A DNA stretch of 64,000 nt from Oceanobacillus sp. HTM 045 (GCA_009733745.1 WNWL01000002.1:1-64000), one strand, 5' to 3'; positions 34,956 through 47,132 are shown, numbered from the stretch's first letter. Notes: generated from the sequence alone by a model not told the origin. Numbers and translations: made by a program.

Positions 34956-36527
34956 GTGACGACCGATACACCCGCCGAAATGCCCGCGGAAATCCCTGCC
35001 GAGATCGGCACCGACGCCTTCGCCGGCAACTATCTCGCCGCCCGCCTCCGCGCCGCCTCCGCCGGGCGCGAGCAGGCCACCTTCGCCCACATGCCGGCCC
35101 ATATGCCCGGCGCCGGTGCCGTCTCCTACGCCACGCTCTGGACCAACGCCGCCCGCATGGCCGGCGCGCTGGCCGCGGCGGGCGTGAAGCCCGGCGACCG
35201 GGTCGCCGCGCAGGTGCCGAAATCGCTCGCCGCGCTGGAGGCCTATCTCGGCACGGTCATGGCCGGCGGCATCTTCCTGCCGCTCAACACCGCCTACACC
35301 CCCGCCGAGATCGGCTATTTCCTCGGCGACGCCGAACCGGCGGTCTTCCTCTGCGACCCAGCGAAGGCCGACGCGCTGGCCGAGGCCGCAAGTGCCGTCC
35401 CCACGCTCCTGACGCTGGACGAGACGGGCGCGGGCACGCTGGCCGAGGCCCGCGACCGGGCCGCGCCATGCGCCCCCGTCGCCCGCGGGGCGGACGACCT
35501 CGCGGCGATCCTCTACACTTCCGGCACCACCGGGCGCTCCAAGGGCGCGATGCTCAGCCACCGCAACCTCGCCTCCAACAGCGAGACGCTGGCCGCCTAC
35601 TGGGGCTTCACGGCGGAGGACATGCTGATCCACGCCCTGCCGATCTTCCACACCCACGGGCTGTTCGTCGCCACCAACGTCACCCTGCTGGCGGGCGGGT
35701 CGGTGATCTTCTTCGCGAAGTTCGACGCCGACGCGATCCTCGGCGCGATGCCGCGCGCGACCGCGATGATGGGCGTACCGACCTTCTACACCCGCCTGCT
35801 CGACCATCCCGGCCTGGCGGGCGATGTGGCGGCGAACATGCGCCTCTTCGTCTCCGGCTCCGCGCCGCTCCTGCCCGAGACCCACAAGGCGTGGGAGGAG
35901 CGCACCGGCCACCGCATCCTCGAGCGCTACGGGATGACCGAGACCAACATGAACACCTCCAACCCCTACGACGGCGAGCGCCGCGCCGGCACGGTCGGCT
36001 TCCCGCTACCGGGGGTGGAACTGCGCATCATGTCCGACGGGCAGGAGGTCGCGCAGGGCGAGCCCGGCGTGATCGAGGTGCGCGGCCCGAACGTGTTCCA
36101 GGGCTACTGGCGCATGCCGGAGAAGACGGCGGAGGAACTGCGCCCCGACGGCTGGTTCATCACCGGCGACATCGGCACCGTCGACGCCGACGGCTACGTC
36201 TCGATCGTCGGCCGCGCCAAGGACCTGATCATCTCCGGCGGCTACAACATCTACCCCCGCGAGATCGAGGCCCTGATCGACGACATTCCCGGCGTGCTGG
36301 AGAGCGCCGTGATCGGCGTGCCCCACCCCGATTTCGGCGAAAGCGTCGTCGCCGTGGTGGTGAAGGACGGCAGCGTGCCCGCCCTCGACGGCGACGCGGT
36401 CTCGCAAGCCCTCGACGGCCAGCTCGCCCGCTTCAAGCTCCCCCGCCGCATCGAGTTCGTCGACGCCCTGCCAAGGAACGCCATGGGCAAGGTACAGAAG
36501 GCGGAACTGCGCAAGACCTACGGGTAG
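34956..36527 (+). CDS. matB: Malonyl-CoA synthetase
   Basis: MatB activates malonate (or methylmalonate) to the CoA ester through an adenylate. The 523-residue acyl-CoA synthetase has A3 motif ILYTSGTTGRSKGAML, the MatB-typical LPIFHTHGLFVATNVTL, YGMTETNMNTSNPYDGERR for adenylation, GWFITGDIG and the catalytic Lys in NAMGKVQK near the end. The start is GTG 34956, directly after the RraA-like stop. The N-terminus carries a short PAEM/PAEI repeat. The pair may convert a dicarboxylate into malonyl-CoA. Confidence 0.93.
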   Translation: MTTDTPAEMPAEIPAEIGTDAFAGNYLAARLRAASAGREQATFAHMPAHMPGAGAVSYATLWTNAARMAGALAAAGVKPGDRVAAQVPKSLAALEAYLGTVMAGGIFLPLNTAYTPAEIGYFLGDAEPAVFLCDPAKADALAEAASAVPTLLTLDETGAGTLAEARDRAAPCAPVARGADDLAAILYTSGTTGRSKGAMLSHRNLASNSETLAAYWGFTAEDMLIHALPIFHTHGLFVATNVTLLAGGSVIFFAKFDADAILGAMPRATAMMGVPTFYTRLLDHPGLAGDVAANMRLFVSGSAPLLPETHKAWEERTGHRILERYGMTETNMNTSNPYDGERRAGTVGFPLPGVELRIMSDGQEVAQGEPGVIEVRGPNVFQGYWRMPEKTAEELRPDGWFITGDIGTVDADGYVSIVGRAKDLIISGGYNIYPREIEALIDDIPGVLESAVIGVPHPDFGESVVAVVVKDGSVPALDGDAVSQALDGQLARFKLPRRIEFVDALPRNAMGKVQKAELRKTYG

Positions 36528-36650
36528 TGGCGGAGGGCGTGGAGGGCCGCGCCGGTCGCGGGTGTTGGAGTTGATGGGGTTTCATCCGCAAAGCGGCAGC
36601 CTCCGTGGCACCTCCCTCTAACAAGACCACGCCAATCGCCCCCGCCGAAG

Positions 36651-36822
36651 GTCAACACGAAGGGCAACGTCCGGCCCTGGTCGGGCGCAGCGCTTAGCAG
36701 GGTTTCCTTCGTTTATCCCGGCAAGACCTCCCGCCCCCCGATCCCCTTGCAGCGGCAGAGAACGCCCGGCCGGGGGAAGGGCCGGGCGTGGCCCGCGCTG
36801 GTCGCGCGTGCCGTGGCTGATC
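36651..36822 (-). repeat. Interspersed intergenic repeat, copy B (reverse orientation)
   Basis: Read on the minus strand, this matches the copies at 29718 and 39027. It opens with CAGCCACGGCACGCGCGACC and GCGCGGGCCACGCCCGGCCC, contains GCGTTCTCTGCCGCTGCAA identical to copy A, and ends with CCAGGGCCGGACGT. Block 2 is more eroded. It occupies most of the 356-bp gap between matB and the HAD gene; nothing else is visible there. Confidence 0.72.
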
Positions 36823-36883
36823 GGGGCACCCTTCCCCAACCATCCCCCTTGCCCCGCGCCGCGGAACAACCCATCTTCGCGCC

Positions 36884-37531
36884 ATGCCACGCGAAGCCTT
36901 CGCCCATGTGGATGTCTGGGTCTTCGACCTCGACAACACCCTCTATCCGCCGAGCGTCAACCTGTTCGCGCAGCTCGACAAGCGGATGACGGCGTTCATC
37001 ATGGCCGAGCTCGGCATCGGCGAGGAGGAGGCCCACACCGTCCGCCGCGACTACTGGAAGCGCTACGGCACCACGCTGGCGGGCATGATGACCCATCACG
37101 GCACCGACCCCGCCGCCTTCCTCGCCCATACCCACGAGCTCGACCTCTCCGCGATGAGCCCGGACGGGACGCTCCGCGCCGCCATCGCCGCGCTGCCCGG
37201 GCGGCGGATCGTGCACACCAACGGCGCGCGGATGCATGGCGAGCGGGTGCTGAAGGCGCGCGGCCTCACCGACCTCTTCGAGGCGGTCTACGGCATCGAG
37301 GACACCGGCTTCGAACCCAAGCCCCGCCCCGCCGCCTTCGACCATGTCGCCAGCCAGTCCGGCCTCGACCCGCGGAAGGCCGCGATGATCGAGGACGACC
37401 CGCGCAACCTCGTCGTGCCCCATGCGCGCGGCATGCGCACGCTCCTCGTCCACCGCGACGTGGAGGCGGACGACCACCACGTCCACCACTCCACCCACGA
37501 CCTCGCGGGCTTTCTGTCGCAACTGGTCTGA
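36884..37531 (+). CDS. HAD-family pyrimidine 5'-nucleotidase-like hydrolase
   Basis: A 215-residue HAD phosphatase. Motif I is VWVFDLDNTLYPP with nucleophile Asp15 and Asp17, motif II is IVHTNGARMH near residue 110, the Lys is in FEPKPRPAAF, and motif IV is AAMIEDDPRNL. The DLDNTLY opening and small helical cap are those of the SDT1-like pyrimidine 5'-nucleotidases that dephosphorylate UMP/CMP. A His-rich stretch (DDHHVHHSTHD) near the end is unusual. It lies 52 bp before the UbiH-family gene. Confidence 0.9.
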   Translation: MPREAFAHVDVWVFDLDNTLYPPSVNLFAQLDKRMTAFIMAELGIGEEEAHTVRRDYWKRYGTTLAGMMTHHGTDPAAFLAHTHELDLSAMSPDGTLRAAIAALPGRRIVHTNGARMHGERVLKARGLTDLFEAVYGIEDTGFEPKPRPAAFDHVASQSGLDPRKAAMIEDDPRNLVVPHARGMRTLLVHRDVEADDHHVHHSTHDLAGFLSQLV

Positions 37532-37583
37532 GATCGCACGGTTCGGCTTGGTCCGGCCCCCGCGCCGCCCTATCCTCGGTCGC

Positions 37584-38783
37584 ATGGCAGAGCATGACAT
37601 CCTCGTCGCCGGCGGCGGCATCGCCGGGCTGACCGCCGCGCTGGCGCTGCACCGCACCGGCGCGCGGGTGATCTGCGTCGACGCCGCCCCGCGCCCCGCG
37701 CTCGACCCGGACGCGCCGGGGGCCGATCTCCGCACCACCGCCTTCCTGATGCCGGCGATCCGCCTGCTGGAGAGCATCGGCGTCTGGCAGCGGCTGCAGG
37801 GGCGCACCGCGCCGCTCCGCACCATGCGCCTGCTCGATGCCGGCGGGCAGGTGCAGGAGGAGCGCTTCCGCGCCGATTTCGACGCCGCCGAACTGAACCG
37901 CGACGCCTTCGGCGAGAACGTCGCCAACACCGCGATACGCGCCGCCCTGCTGGCCGAGGCGGAGGCCGGCGGCCTCGACCTCCACTTCGGCGCCGCCGTC
38001 ACCGGCTTCACCCCGCGCGACGACACCGCGCTGGTGCGCCTCTCCACCGGCGAGACGCTGCGCGCCCGCCTCGCCGTCGCGGCGGACGGGCGGGATTCCG
38101 CGCTCCGCTCCCTCGCCGGCCTCACCGCGCGGCGCTGGGACTACGGCCAGAAGGCGCTGGTCTTCTCCGTCGCCCACGACCTGCCGCATGACGGCGTCTC
38201 GACCGAGATCCACCGCACCGGCGGCCCCTTCACCCTCGTGCCGATGCCCGAGGCGGGAGGCGAGCAGCGTTCCTCCGTCGTCTGGATGTGCCCCGGCCCC
38301 CGCGCCGCCGCGCTGATGGCGCTCGACGATGCCGCCTTCGCCGAGGCGGTCAATGTCGAGAGCCTCGGCACCCTCGGGCGGCTGGAGCTTCGCGGCCGCC
38401 GCGCGCTCTGGCCGATCGTCTCGCAGGTCGCGCCCCGGCTCGACGCGCCCCGATGCGTGCTCGTCGCCGAGGCCGCCCATGTGGTGCCCCCGATCGGCGC
38501 GCAGGGCCTGAACATGAGCCTCGCCGACATCGCCGCGCTGGCCGATCTCGTCGGCGAGGCGCACCACCAGGGCCGCGACCCCGGCGGCGCGGAGGTGACC
38601 GGCACCTATCACCGCCGCCGGATCGGCGAAATCGGCCTGCGCGTCGGCGGCATCGACCTCCTCAACCGCGCCGCGCTGGCCGAGGCCCAGCCGCTGCGCG
38701 ACCTCCGCGCCTTCGGCCTGCGCACCCTCCACGGCTTCCCCCCGCTCCGCCACCTCGCGATGAGGCTCGGACTGGGGGGATAG
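37584..38783 (+). CDS. UbiH/UbiF-family FAD-dependent ubiquinone hydroxylase
   Basis: A 399-residue flavoprotein monooxygenase. The FAD motif ILVAGGGIAGLTAALAL is at residues 6-22, the second motif VAADGRDSALR near residue 165, and the DAAH-like AEAAHVVPPIGAQGLNMSL near residue 298. UbiH, UbiL and UbiM enzymes hydroxylate the ubiquinone ring and are mutually similar; alphaproteobacteria often use UbiL for more than one position, so the exact step is not assigned. ATG 37584 gives the usual family N-terminus. Confidence 0.9.
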   Translation: MAEHDILVAGGGIAGLTAALALHRTGARVICVDAAPRPALDPDAPGADLRTTAFLMPAIRLLESIGVWQRLQGRTAPLRTMRLLDAGGQVQEERFRADFDAAELNRDAFGENVANTAIRAALLAEAEAGGLDLHFGAAVTGFTPRDDTALVRLSTGETLRARLAVAADGRDSALRSLAGLTARRWDYGQKALVFSVAHDLPHDGVSTEIHRTGGPFTLVPMPEAGGEQRSSVVWMCPGPRAAALMALDDAAFAEAVNVESLGTLGRLELRGRRALWPIVSQVAPRLDAPRCVLVAEAAHVVPPIGAQGLNMSLADIAALADLVGEAHHQGRDPGGAEVTGTYHRRRIGEIGLRVGGIDLLNRAALAEAQPLRDLRAFGLRTLHGFPPLRHLAMRLGLGG

Positions 38784-38861
38784 CGGCGGGCCGGGTGGCC
38801 TCCCCGGCGGCACACGCTAGGCGCCCGCCACCAAGGCCGTACGCTCGTGTATCGCACCGCA

Positions 38862-38939
38862 TCAGCCACGGCACGCGCGATCAGCGCGGGCCACGTCCGG
38901 CCTTCCCCGGGGCCGGTCATGTCCCTCCACGCTCACCAC
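38862..38939 (+). repeat. Interspersed repeat, copy C1 with internal deletion
   Basis: Starts with CAGCCACGGCACGCGCGATC and GCGCGGGCCACGTCCGGCC, then passes directly from the GGGGCCGG of block 1 into TCATGTCCCTCCACGCTCAC of block 2. The ~100-bp middle seen in copies A and C2 is missing. The junction lies exactly at a GGGCCGG present in both blocks, so recombination between those short direct repeats explains it. Confidence 0.7.
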
Positions 38940-39026
38940 TGGCTGAGATACTTGGCGCGTCTCAGGAAATGGCCGAAATACCCCCCATCACAAGAACCAC
39001 CAGCGCCCATCGCTCCACATCTGCCT

Positions 39027-39193
39027 CAGCCCGGGCGACCAGCCCGGGCCACGCCCGGCCCTCCCCGGGGCCGGGCGTTTTGCAACGTTGCAAGGGGACC
39101 AACCGTTGGGAGGTATTGCCAGCATAAACCAAGCACCCCCAAGGACACACCACGCCCGCCCAGGGCCGGTCATGTCCCTCCGCGCTGACCACA
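39027..39193 (+). repeat. Interspersed repeat, copy C2 (best preserved hairpin)
   Basis: Contains CGCCCGGCCC and GGGCCGGGCG as a perfect 10-bp stem, followed by TTTT, then a central TGCAACGTTGCA palindrome, CAAGCACCCCCA, and block 2 ending in GGTCATGTCCCTCCGCG. The stem plus T-run looks like an intrinsic terminator for the UbiH-family gene. Flanking linkers on both sides share GTCTCAGG and CACAAGAACCACCA with the linker after C1, so C1 and C2 are tandem units of a longer repeat. Confidence 0.75.
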
Positions 39194-39260
39194 AGCGAAA
39201 ATGTTGGACGTGTCTCAGGCAAACGCCAAAACACCGCCCACCACAAGAACCACCATCTGG

Positions 39261-39321
39261 CGCACCGCGCCAGCCACGGCACGCTCGCTCCGGAACCGGC
39301 CGCATCCCCCGCGCTCACCAC
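39261..39321 (+). repeat. Interspersed repeat, eroded copy D
   Basis: CGCACCGCGCCAGCCACGGC and ACGCTCGCTC at one end, and CCGCGCTCACCAC at the other, match the ends of copy C1, with almost no interior. It is the third unit of the tandem array filling the 38784-39370 gap, in which no gene is visible. Confidence 0.5.
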
Positions 39322-39370
39322 AGCCAGTAACAAAATCCCGTGCTAAACTCCGCCCAAGGAGGCCCGCGCC

Positions 39371-40318
39371 ATGCTCCGCCGATTCCTCGCCATCCCCTGC
39401 GTCCTCGCCCTCGCGGTGCCTGCCCACGGCGAAACACGCCTCGGCCTGACCGAGTGGCGCGTCAAGGGCGGCTTCGACAGCGACGAGGCCCGGAAGGACA
39501 TCAGCGGCGCGGCCTGCGCCACGCCCGCGTGGTGCCTCGCGGTCAACGATGAGAAGGACTACGTCCAGTTCTTCACCCTCGACACTGCGAAGGCGGAGAT
39601 TGACCCCGGCAAGCGCGCCCGCGTGCTGGCAAAAGATGCCTTCCCCGGCAAGTCGGAAGCGGACATCGAGGCCGCCGCGTGGGGCGGCGACGCCTTCTAC
39701 GTCACCGGCTCGCACGGCCTGCCGCGGCAGGGCGGCCCGCGCGACCCGGGCCGGTACTTCGTCTACCGCCTGCCCGCCGACCCCGCCACCGGCGCGCCTG
39801 CCTTCGAGCCGGACAAGGACGACGTCGCCCCGGAGATCGCCAGCACCGGCACGCTCGAGCCGCTGATCGCCGCCGCGCTCGGGACAGAGGCCACGACCAC
39901 CGGCCCCGACGATGGCGGCGCGAACATCGAAGGGCTCGCGATCCTCGGCGGCACCGCCTATTTCGGCTTCCGCGCCCCGGCGGACGGCGGCGCGCCGGTG
40001 ATCGGCGTGGCGCTCGACGAGCTGTTCTCCGGCAGCCCCGCCGATGGCGCGCTCTACCGGCTCGGCCTCGGCGAAGGCCGCGGCATCCGCGCGATGGAGA
40101 CGGTGGGCGACGCGATCCTGATCCTCTCCGGCCCCGACCGCGACCAGGAGGGCCGCGCCGCGCCGGTCCTGCTCGGCGAGCTCGACGCGGACCCGGACTG
40201 GAAGGGCGAGGGCCTGCTCTTCGCCGCCCGCCACGGGCGGACCGTCACCCTGCTGGTCTTCTTCGACAGCCGGAAGGACGGCGACCCCCACGCGGTCACG
40301 ATCACCCTGCCGGAGTGA
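39371..40318 (+). CDS. Secreted DUF3616 domain protein
   Basis: A 315-residue exported protein: signal peptide MLRRFLAIPCVLALAVPAHG, then a DUF3616-type beta-propeller-like domain. Family-like features are NIEGLAILGGTAYFGFRAP near residue 178, the GVALDELF segment, and the LGEGRGIRAMETVGDAILIL stretch with GPDRDQEG. Function of the family is unproven; an esterase- or phytase-like propeller is sometimes suggested. ATG 39371 follows a perfect AAGGAGG. Convergent with nrdJ. Confidence 0.85.
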   Translation: MLRRFLAIPCVLALAVPAHGETRLGLTEWRVKGGFDSDEARKDISGAACATPAWCLAVNDEKDYVQFFTLDTAKAEIDPGKRARVLAKDAFPGKSEADIEAAAWGGDAFYVTGSHGLPRQGGPRDPGRYFVYRLPADPATGAPAFEPDKDDVAPEIASTGTLEPLIAAALGTEATTTGPDDGGANIEGLAILGGTAYFGFRAPADGGAPVIGVALDELFSGSPADGALYRLGLGEGRGIRAMETVGDAILILSGPDRDQEGRAAPVLLGELDADPDWKGEGLLFAARHGRTVTLLVFFDSRKDGDPHAVTITLPE

Positions 40319-40515
40319 CCGGCCCGCCGCCGGAATCCCCGGCTCGGCGAACCCGCGGCCCGGCACCGGGAATCGCCCGTTTCACCCCTGGCGGTGACAT
40401 CCGGTTCCTTTCGGGAAGAGGGCGACATCGGGGATTTCACGTCCCGCCCCCCGCATCGGGGCGCTTGTCACCCGCGGGCGGGTTCACCCCCGGCACGCCA
40501 TGTCATCTGTCGCGG

Positions 40516-40545
40516 AAAAGAAAACGGGGGCGCCGTGGCGCCCCC
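40516..40545 (-). terminator. Intrinsic terminator of nrdJ
   Basis: GGGGGCGCC and GGCGCCCCC form a perfect 9-bp stem with a 2-base loop, and on the minus strand the stem is followed by TTTTCTTTT. It lies 117 bp past the nrdJ stop. The remaining 40319-40515 stretch holds GC-rich inverted repeats but no gene. Confidence 0.88.
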
Positions 40546-40661
40546 AGTGGGTAGGTTCAGGCTTCTCTGTTGACTGCCCGGTTTCTCGCCTGCGGCCTGA
40601 TACCGCCGGCCGGGCGGGAGGGACCCGCCGCCCGGCCGAAACCGATGCCGATCCCGGGGGA

Positions 40662-44330
<3,669 letters not shown>

Positions 44331-44515
44331 CGCACAGTCCCTCTTGTCTTGCGGCCTTGGGCCGATCTTTCGTTGGTCGCACCGGGAATGCCCGGGCAGA
44401 GTTCTCTCGTTCACCGGCCTGCACCGGCGGGCGCGCCGACTATGCGGCGCTTGCTCGATGGTCTTTTGCTAGATGGAGGCGAAGCCCCTCGCCGCGCCTC
44501 TGCCGGTCGGCAACC

Positions 44516-44531
44516 CCACTACATGTTGTGG
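44516..44531. promoter_or_regulatory. NrdR-like box 1
   Basis: CCACTACATGTTGTGG is a near-perfect palindrome (one mismatch) resembling the NrdR box (roughly ACACTATATATAGTGT). NrdR represses ribonucleotide reductase genes when dATP is high. It lies 186 bp before the nrdJ start, and related sites follow at 44550 and 44598. Confidence 0.55.
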
Positions 44532-44549
44532 TTTGCCGCCCGACAGCCC

Positions 44550-44565
44550 CCACTGTATGTGAGCG
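44550..44565. promoter_or_regulatory. NrdR-like box 2 (half conserved)
   Basis: CCACTGTATGTGAGCG shares its left half with box 1. The CACT cores are 34 bp apart, about three helical turns, which is the kind of spacing seen between paired NrdR boxes. The right half is degenerate. Confidence 0.4.
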
Positions 44566-44597
44566 ACGATTACGGTCAACGGATTTTTTAGGAAAGC

Positions 44598-44613
44598 CAA
44601 CTACATTTTGTCG
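44598..44613. promoter_or_regulatory. NrdR-like box 3
   Basis: CAACTACATTTTGTCG agrees with box 1 at 13 of 16 positions. It lies 82 bp from box 1 within an AT-richer intergenic region (44331-44838) where I see no gene. Confidence 0.4.
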
Positions 44614-44795
44614 TTGACGTGACGTGGCGCACTAGCCCTAGCGTGAACGAATTAGCAACATTAACCGTTTCAACGCGGAACCGGTGGAAATCGTTGGGGG
44701 ATTCCTGGCCGAGATTGCCCCTTCTCGACGGCTCCGGTCACCGGGATGGGGTAGATCCGAAACCAGAAAGCGGCTTGAGCGGATCGGTGCGCCCG

Positions 44796-44812
44796 CACCA
44801 CATCTTGTGGTG
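44796..44812. repeat. Perfect short palindrome downstream of the TPR gene
   Basis: CACCACA and TGTGGTG pair perfectly around TCT, 27 bp past the stop of the minus-strand TPR gene. The arms recall the TGTGG half of the NrdR-like boxes nearby, but a hairpin at the 3' end of the TPR transcript is equally likely. No T-run on the minus strand. Confidence 0.35.
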
Positions 44813-44838
44813 TTTCACTATCCATCCATCGAGGCGTA

Positions 44839-45546
44839 TCAGGGCCGCGGGCAGCCCTGTTCGGTCCAGGTCCGCAGCGCCGCCACGGATGCGTCGGCGA
44901 AGTTCCCGTCTACGGGCCCCTCGTAGTAGCCGAGATCGGTGAACCACTGCTGCGCGTCCTTCGCGTCCCAGTGGCCTTCCTCGATGAGCTGGAGCCGGTC
45001 GGTCACCGATTCGTCATACCGCTCCAGTTCGCAGTAGATGATCGCCCGGCTCTTCAGCGCGTCCGGGTAGCCCGGATTGAGGAAGAGCGCGTAGTCGATG
45101 TCCTCCAGTGCGCGCTCCGTCCGCCCCATGCTGTCGAGCACCTGCCCCCGGCGCAGGTGCGCCCGCGGATGGCCGGGGTGGAGCTTGATCGCCGTCTCGT
45201 AGTCGGCAATGGCGAGCGGGAACGTGCCCTGCAGGTGGAACGCCTCGCCCCGCGCGATATGCGCCTCCGCCATCGGCGTGCCAGCCAGCTTCGCCGCCGA
45301 GATCACGTCGTCGCAGAGCGCCTGCTTCGCCGCCGGATCCGCCTCCGCCTTGCAGGCCTCCAGCGCCTCCAGCGCGGCCTTCAGCTCTTCCTCGGACAGC
45401 GCGGGCGTCGGGGCTGCGGTCGGGGCCGCCTCCGGCACGGCTTCGGCTTCCGGCGCAGGGGTCTGCGCCTGGGCGCTCCCGGCGGGCAGCGCCAGCGGCA
45501 CGCAGACAAGGAGCGCCAGCGGCGAGCAGAACAGTCTCGGAAACAT
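44839..45546 (-). CDS. Secreted TPR protein with C-terminal peptidoglycan-binding-like motif (paralogue 1)
   Basis: A 235-residue exported protein. ATG 45546 has GGGGGAGG upstream. Signal peptide ends at AGSAQA-QTPAPE. A Pro/Ala/Glu spacer is followed by a Cys pair (CKAEADPAAKQALC) and about three TPR units (residues ~85-190; AIADYETAIKLHPGHPRAHL, ALEDIDYALFLNPGYPDAL). The end, DLGYYEGPVDGNFADASVAALRTW then EQGCP, resembles a PG-binding type 1 motif. It is the last of three tandem paralogues. Probable role: a periplasmic scaffold near the cell wall. Confidence 0.85.
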   Translation of the reverse strand: MFPRLFCSPLALLVCVPLALPAGSAQAQTPAPEAEAVPEAAPTAAPTPALSEEELKAALEALEACKAEADPAAKQALCDDVISAAKLAGTPMAEAHIARGEAFHLQGTFPLAIADYETAIKLHPGHPRAHLRRGQVLDSMGRTERALEDIDYALFLNPGYPDALKSRAIIYCELERYDESVTDRLQLIEEGHWDAKDAQQWFTDLGYYEGPVDGNFADASVAALRTWTEQGCPRP

Positions 45547-45641
45547 TCGCACCTCCCCCGGTGGTCACGCCGCCGGAAGGTCGCACACGGGCGTTACCGG
45601 AGCAAGGCGCACGGCCGTCAGACGCCAGGTCAATAGCCTGC

Positions 45642-46436
45642 TCAAACTCCGGGGCAGCCGGCCTCCGCGTAGCGCCGCTGCGCCGCGGCTGTCGCAGTGT
45701 CGAAGGCCCCGCTCAACGGGCCATCGTAGAAACCCTGCTCGGTGAGCCATTCCTGCTCCCGTGCGGCGAATGCCGGGTCGTGCAACATCGCCTCCGCCCA
45801 GCCGTCGATGGCAGCATCTACCTCGCCCAGCTTGCAGAGCGTGTTGGCCCGGTTGTTGAGGATGATGACCCGCTCCGGCGCGCGCTCCAGCGCGGCGTCG
45901 AAGTCCTTCAGCGCCGCGTCCAGGTCGCCCATCCGGTGCCGCGCGAGGCCCCGGTCGTTCCAGCCCCAAGGGTCTTCCGGCGCCAGCCGGATCGCCTCGG
46001 AATAGCTCGCGACCGCGCCCACCAGGTCGCCCATCACCGCCAGCGCCGTGGCCCGATTGTAGTGGGCCAGCCGGTAGTCCGGGTCGAGCGCGATGGCCCA
46101 GTCGAAATCGACGATCGCCTTCTCCGGCGCGCCCATGACCCGGTGCGCGTGGCCGCGGTTGTTCCAGTTGATCGGGTTCTCCGGGTCGAGGCCGATGGCG
46201 ATGGAGAAATCCTCCAGCGCGTCCTCCCACTGCCCCATCAGCCGGTAGGCGATGGCCCGGTTGTTGTAGGCCCAGGCGAGGTCGCCCCCTTCCCAGATCC
46301 CGCTGTCGATGGCCGCGGTGCAGCCGACCACCCGGATGTCGGGGAACGGGTCGATGCAGCCGGCCATGATGTCATCGGCATCGCCCCGCGCCTGCAGCGG
46401 CGCGAGCAATAGGAGCGGGAGAAGGTATTTCAGCAT
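45642..46436 (-). CDS. Secreted TPR protein with C-terminal peptidoglycan-binding-like motif (paralogue 2)
   Basis: A 264-residue protein with short signal MLKYLLPLLLLAPLQARG, a Cys pair (MAGCIDPFPDIRVVGCTAAI), then five TPR units (WAYNNRAIAYRLMGQWEDAL and repeats, each starting with an NxRAxA pattern). It ends EQGFYDGPLSGAFDTATAAA then AEAGCPGV, matching its two neighbours. No clear ribosome-binding site is visible at ATG 46436, 49 bp after paralogue 3, so translational coupling is less tight. Confidence 0.86.
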   Translation of the reverse strand: MLKYLLPLLLLAPLQARGDADDIMAGCIDPFPDIRVVGCTAAIDSGIWEGGDLAWAYNNRAIAYRLMGQWEDALEDFSIAIGLDPENPINWNNRGHAHRVMGAPEKAIVDFDWAIALDPDYRLAHYNRATALAVMGDLVGAVASYSEAIRLAPEDPWGWNDRGLARHRMGDLDAALKDFDAALERAPERVIILNNRANTLCKLGEVDAAIDGWAEAMLHDPAFAAREQEWLTEQGFYDGPLSGAFDTATAAAQRRYAEAGCPGV

Positions 46437-46485
46437 GGCCGCAGTCTATATCAGGCGCGGCTCCGGGCGGCGATCACATTCCGGG

Positions 46486-46971
46486 TCAGTCCACGCCCGG
46501 GCAGCCCGCCTTGGTCCATGCCAGCAACCCCGCCTTGGAGCCGGACCCGAACTGGCCGTCAATGGCGCCGCCGTAGAAGCCCTGGTCCTTCAGGATCACC
46601 TGCGCGGATTCCGCGGTGAACGCGCCAAGCTCCAGCGCCTGCAGGCGGTCGGCGACGGAGGCCTCGTACTCCCCGAGCCGACAGCGCGCGTTGGCGCGGC
46701 CGTTATAGGCCTCGCCGAACTCCGGCAGCAGTTCGATCGCCTGCGTGTAGTCCACCTCCGCCGCGGCGTAGCGGCCCAGCAGGTTCTGAGCGACGCCGCG
46801 GTTGTTGTAGGCCCACGCGAGGTCCCGCCCGGACCAGTCACCGGAGTCGATCGCCGCGGTGCAGGCCTGCCGCTTCGCCTCCCACGCGCCATCCGCCTCG
46901 CATTCGGAGATGATATCCGCGCGGGCCGGCAAGGCGAGCAGGGAAGCGGCGATGGCAAGTCTCAGAAGCAC
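46486..46971 (-). CDS. Secreted TPR protein with C-terminal peptidoglycan-binding-like motif (paralogue 3)
   Basis: A 161-residue protein. The start is GTG 46971, chosen because GAGGG lies about 10 bp upstream and it opens a signal peptide (LLRLAIAASLLALPARA-D). It has a Cys pair (ISECEADG, QACTAAIDSGDW), about three TPR units (RDLAWAYNNRGVAQNLLG), then the shared end KDQGFYGGAIDGQFGSGS and KAGCPG. It is the shortest and first gene of the tandem set. CTAAIDSG-W-DLAWAYNNR is nearly identical to paralogue 2, so these two are the closer pair. Confidence 0.82.
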   Translation of the reverse strand: MLLRLAIAASLLALPARADIISECEADGAWEAKRQACTAAIDSGDWSGRDLAWAYNNRGVAQNLLGRYAAAEVDYTQAIELLPEFGEAYNGRANARCRLGEYEASVADRLQALELGAFTAESAQVILKDQGFYGGAIDGQFGSGSKAGLLAWTKAGCPGVD

Positions 46972-47132
46972 GGTCGTACCCTCGGTCGATGCGCCGCCCG
47001 GTGATCCCACATTCGCATCCGGCTGACAACTGCCGCGAGCCGTCACCGAATCCGACATGTTGGTGACGGATTCGGGCGCGACGGTCCCTGTCATGGCGTT
47101 GACGCTGGCCCCGAATAGCCAAGGAGGCCGAC

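Noticed and set aside
38784-39370. Coding frames (about 100-120 residues) in the tandem repeat array
   Set aside because: The frames follow the repeat copies on both strands and have no ribosome-binding site or protein features; the DNA repeat explains them.
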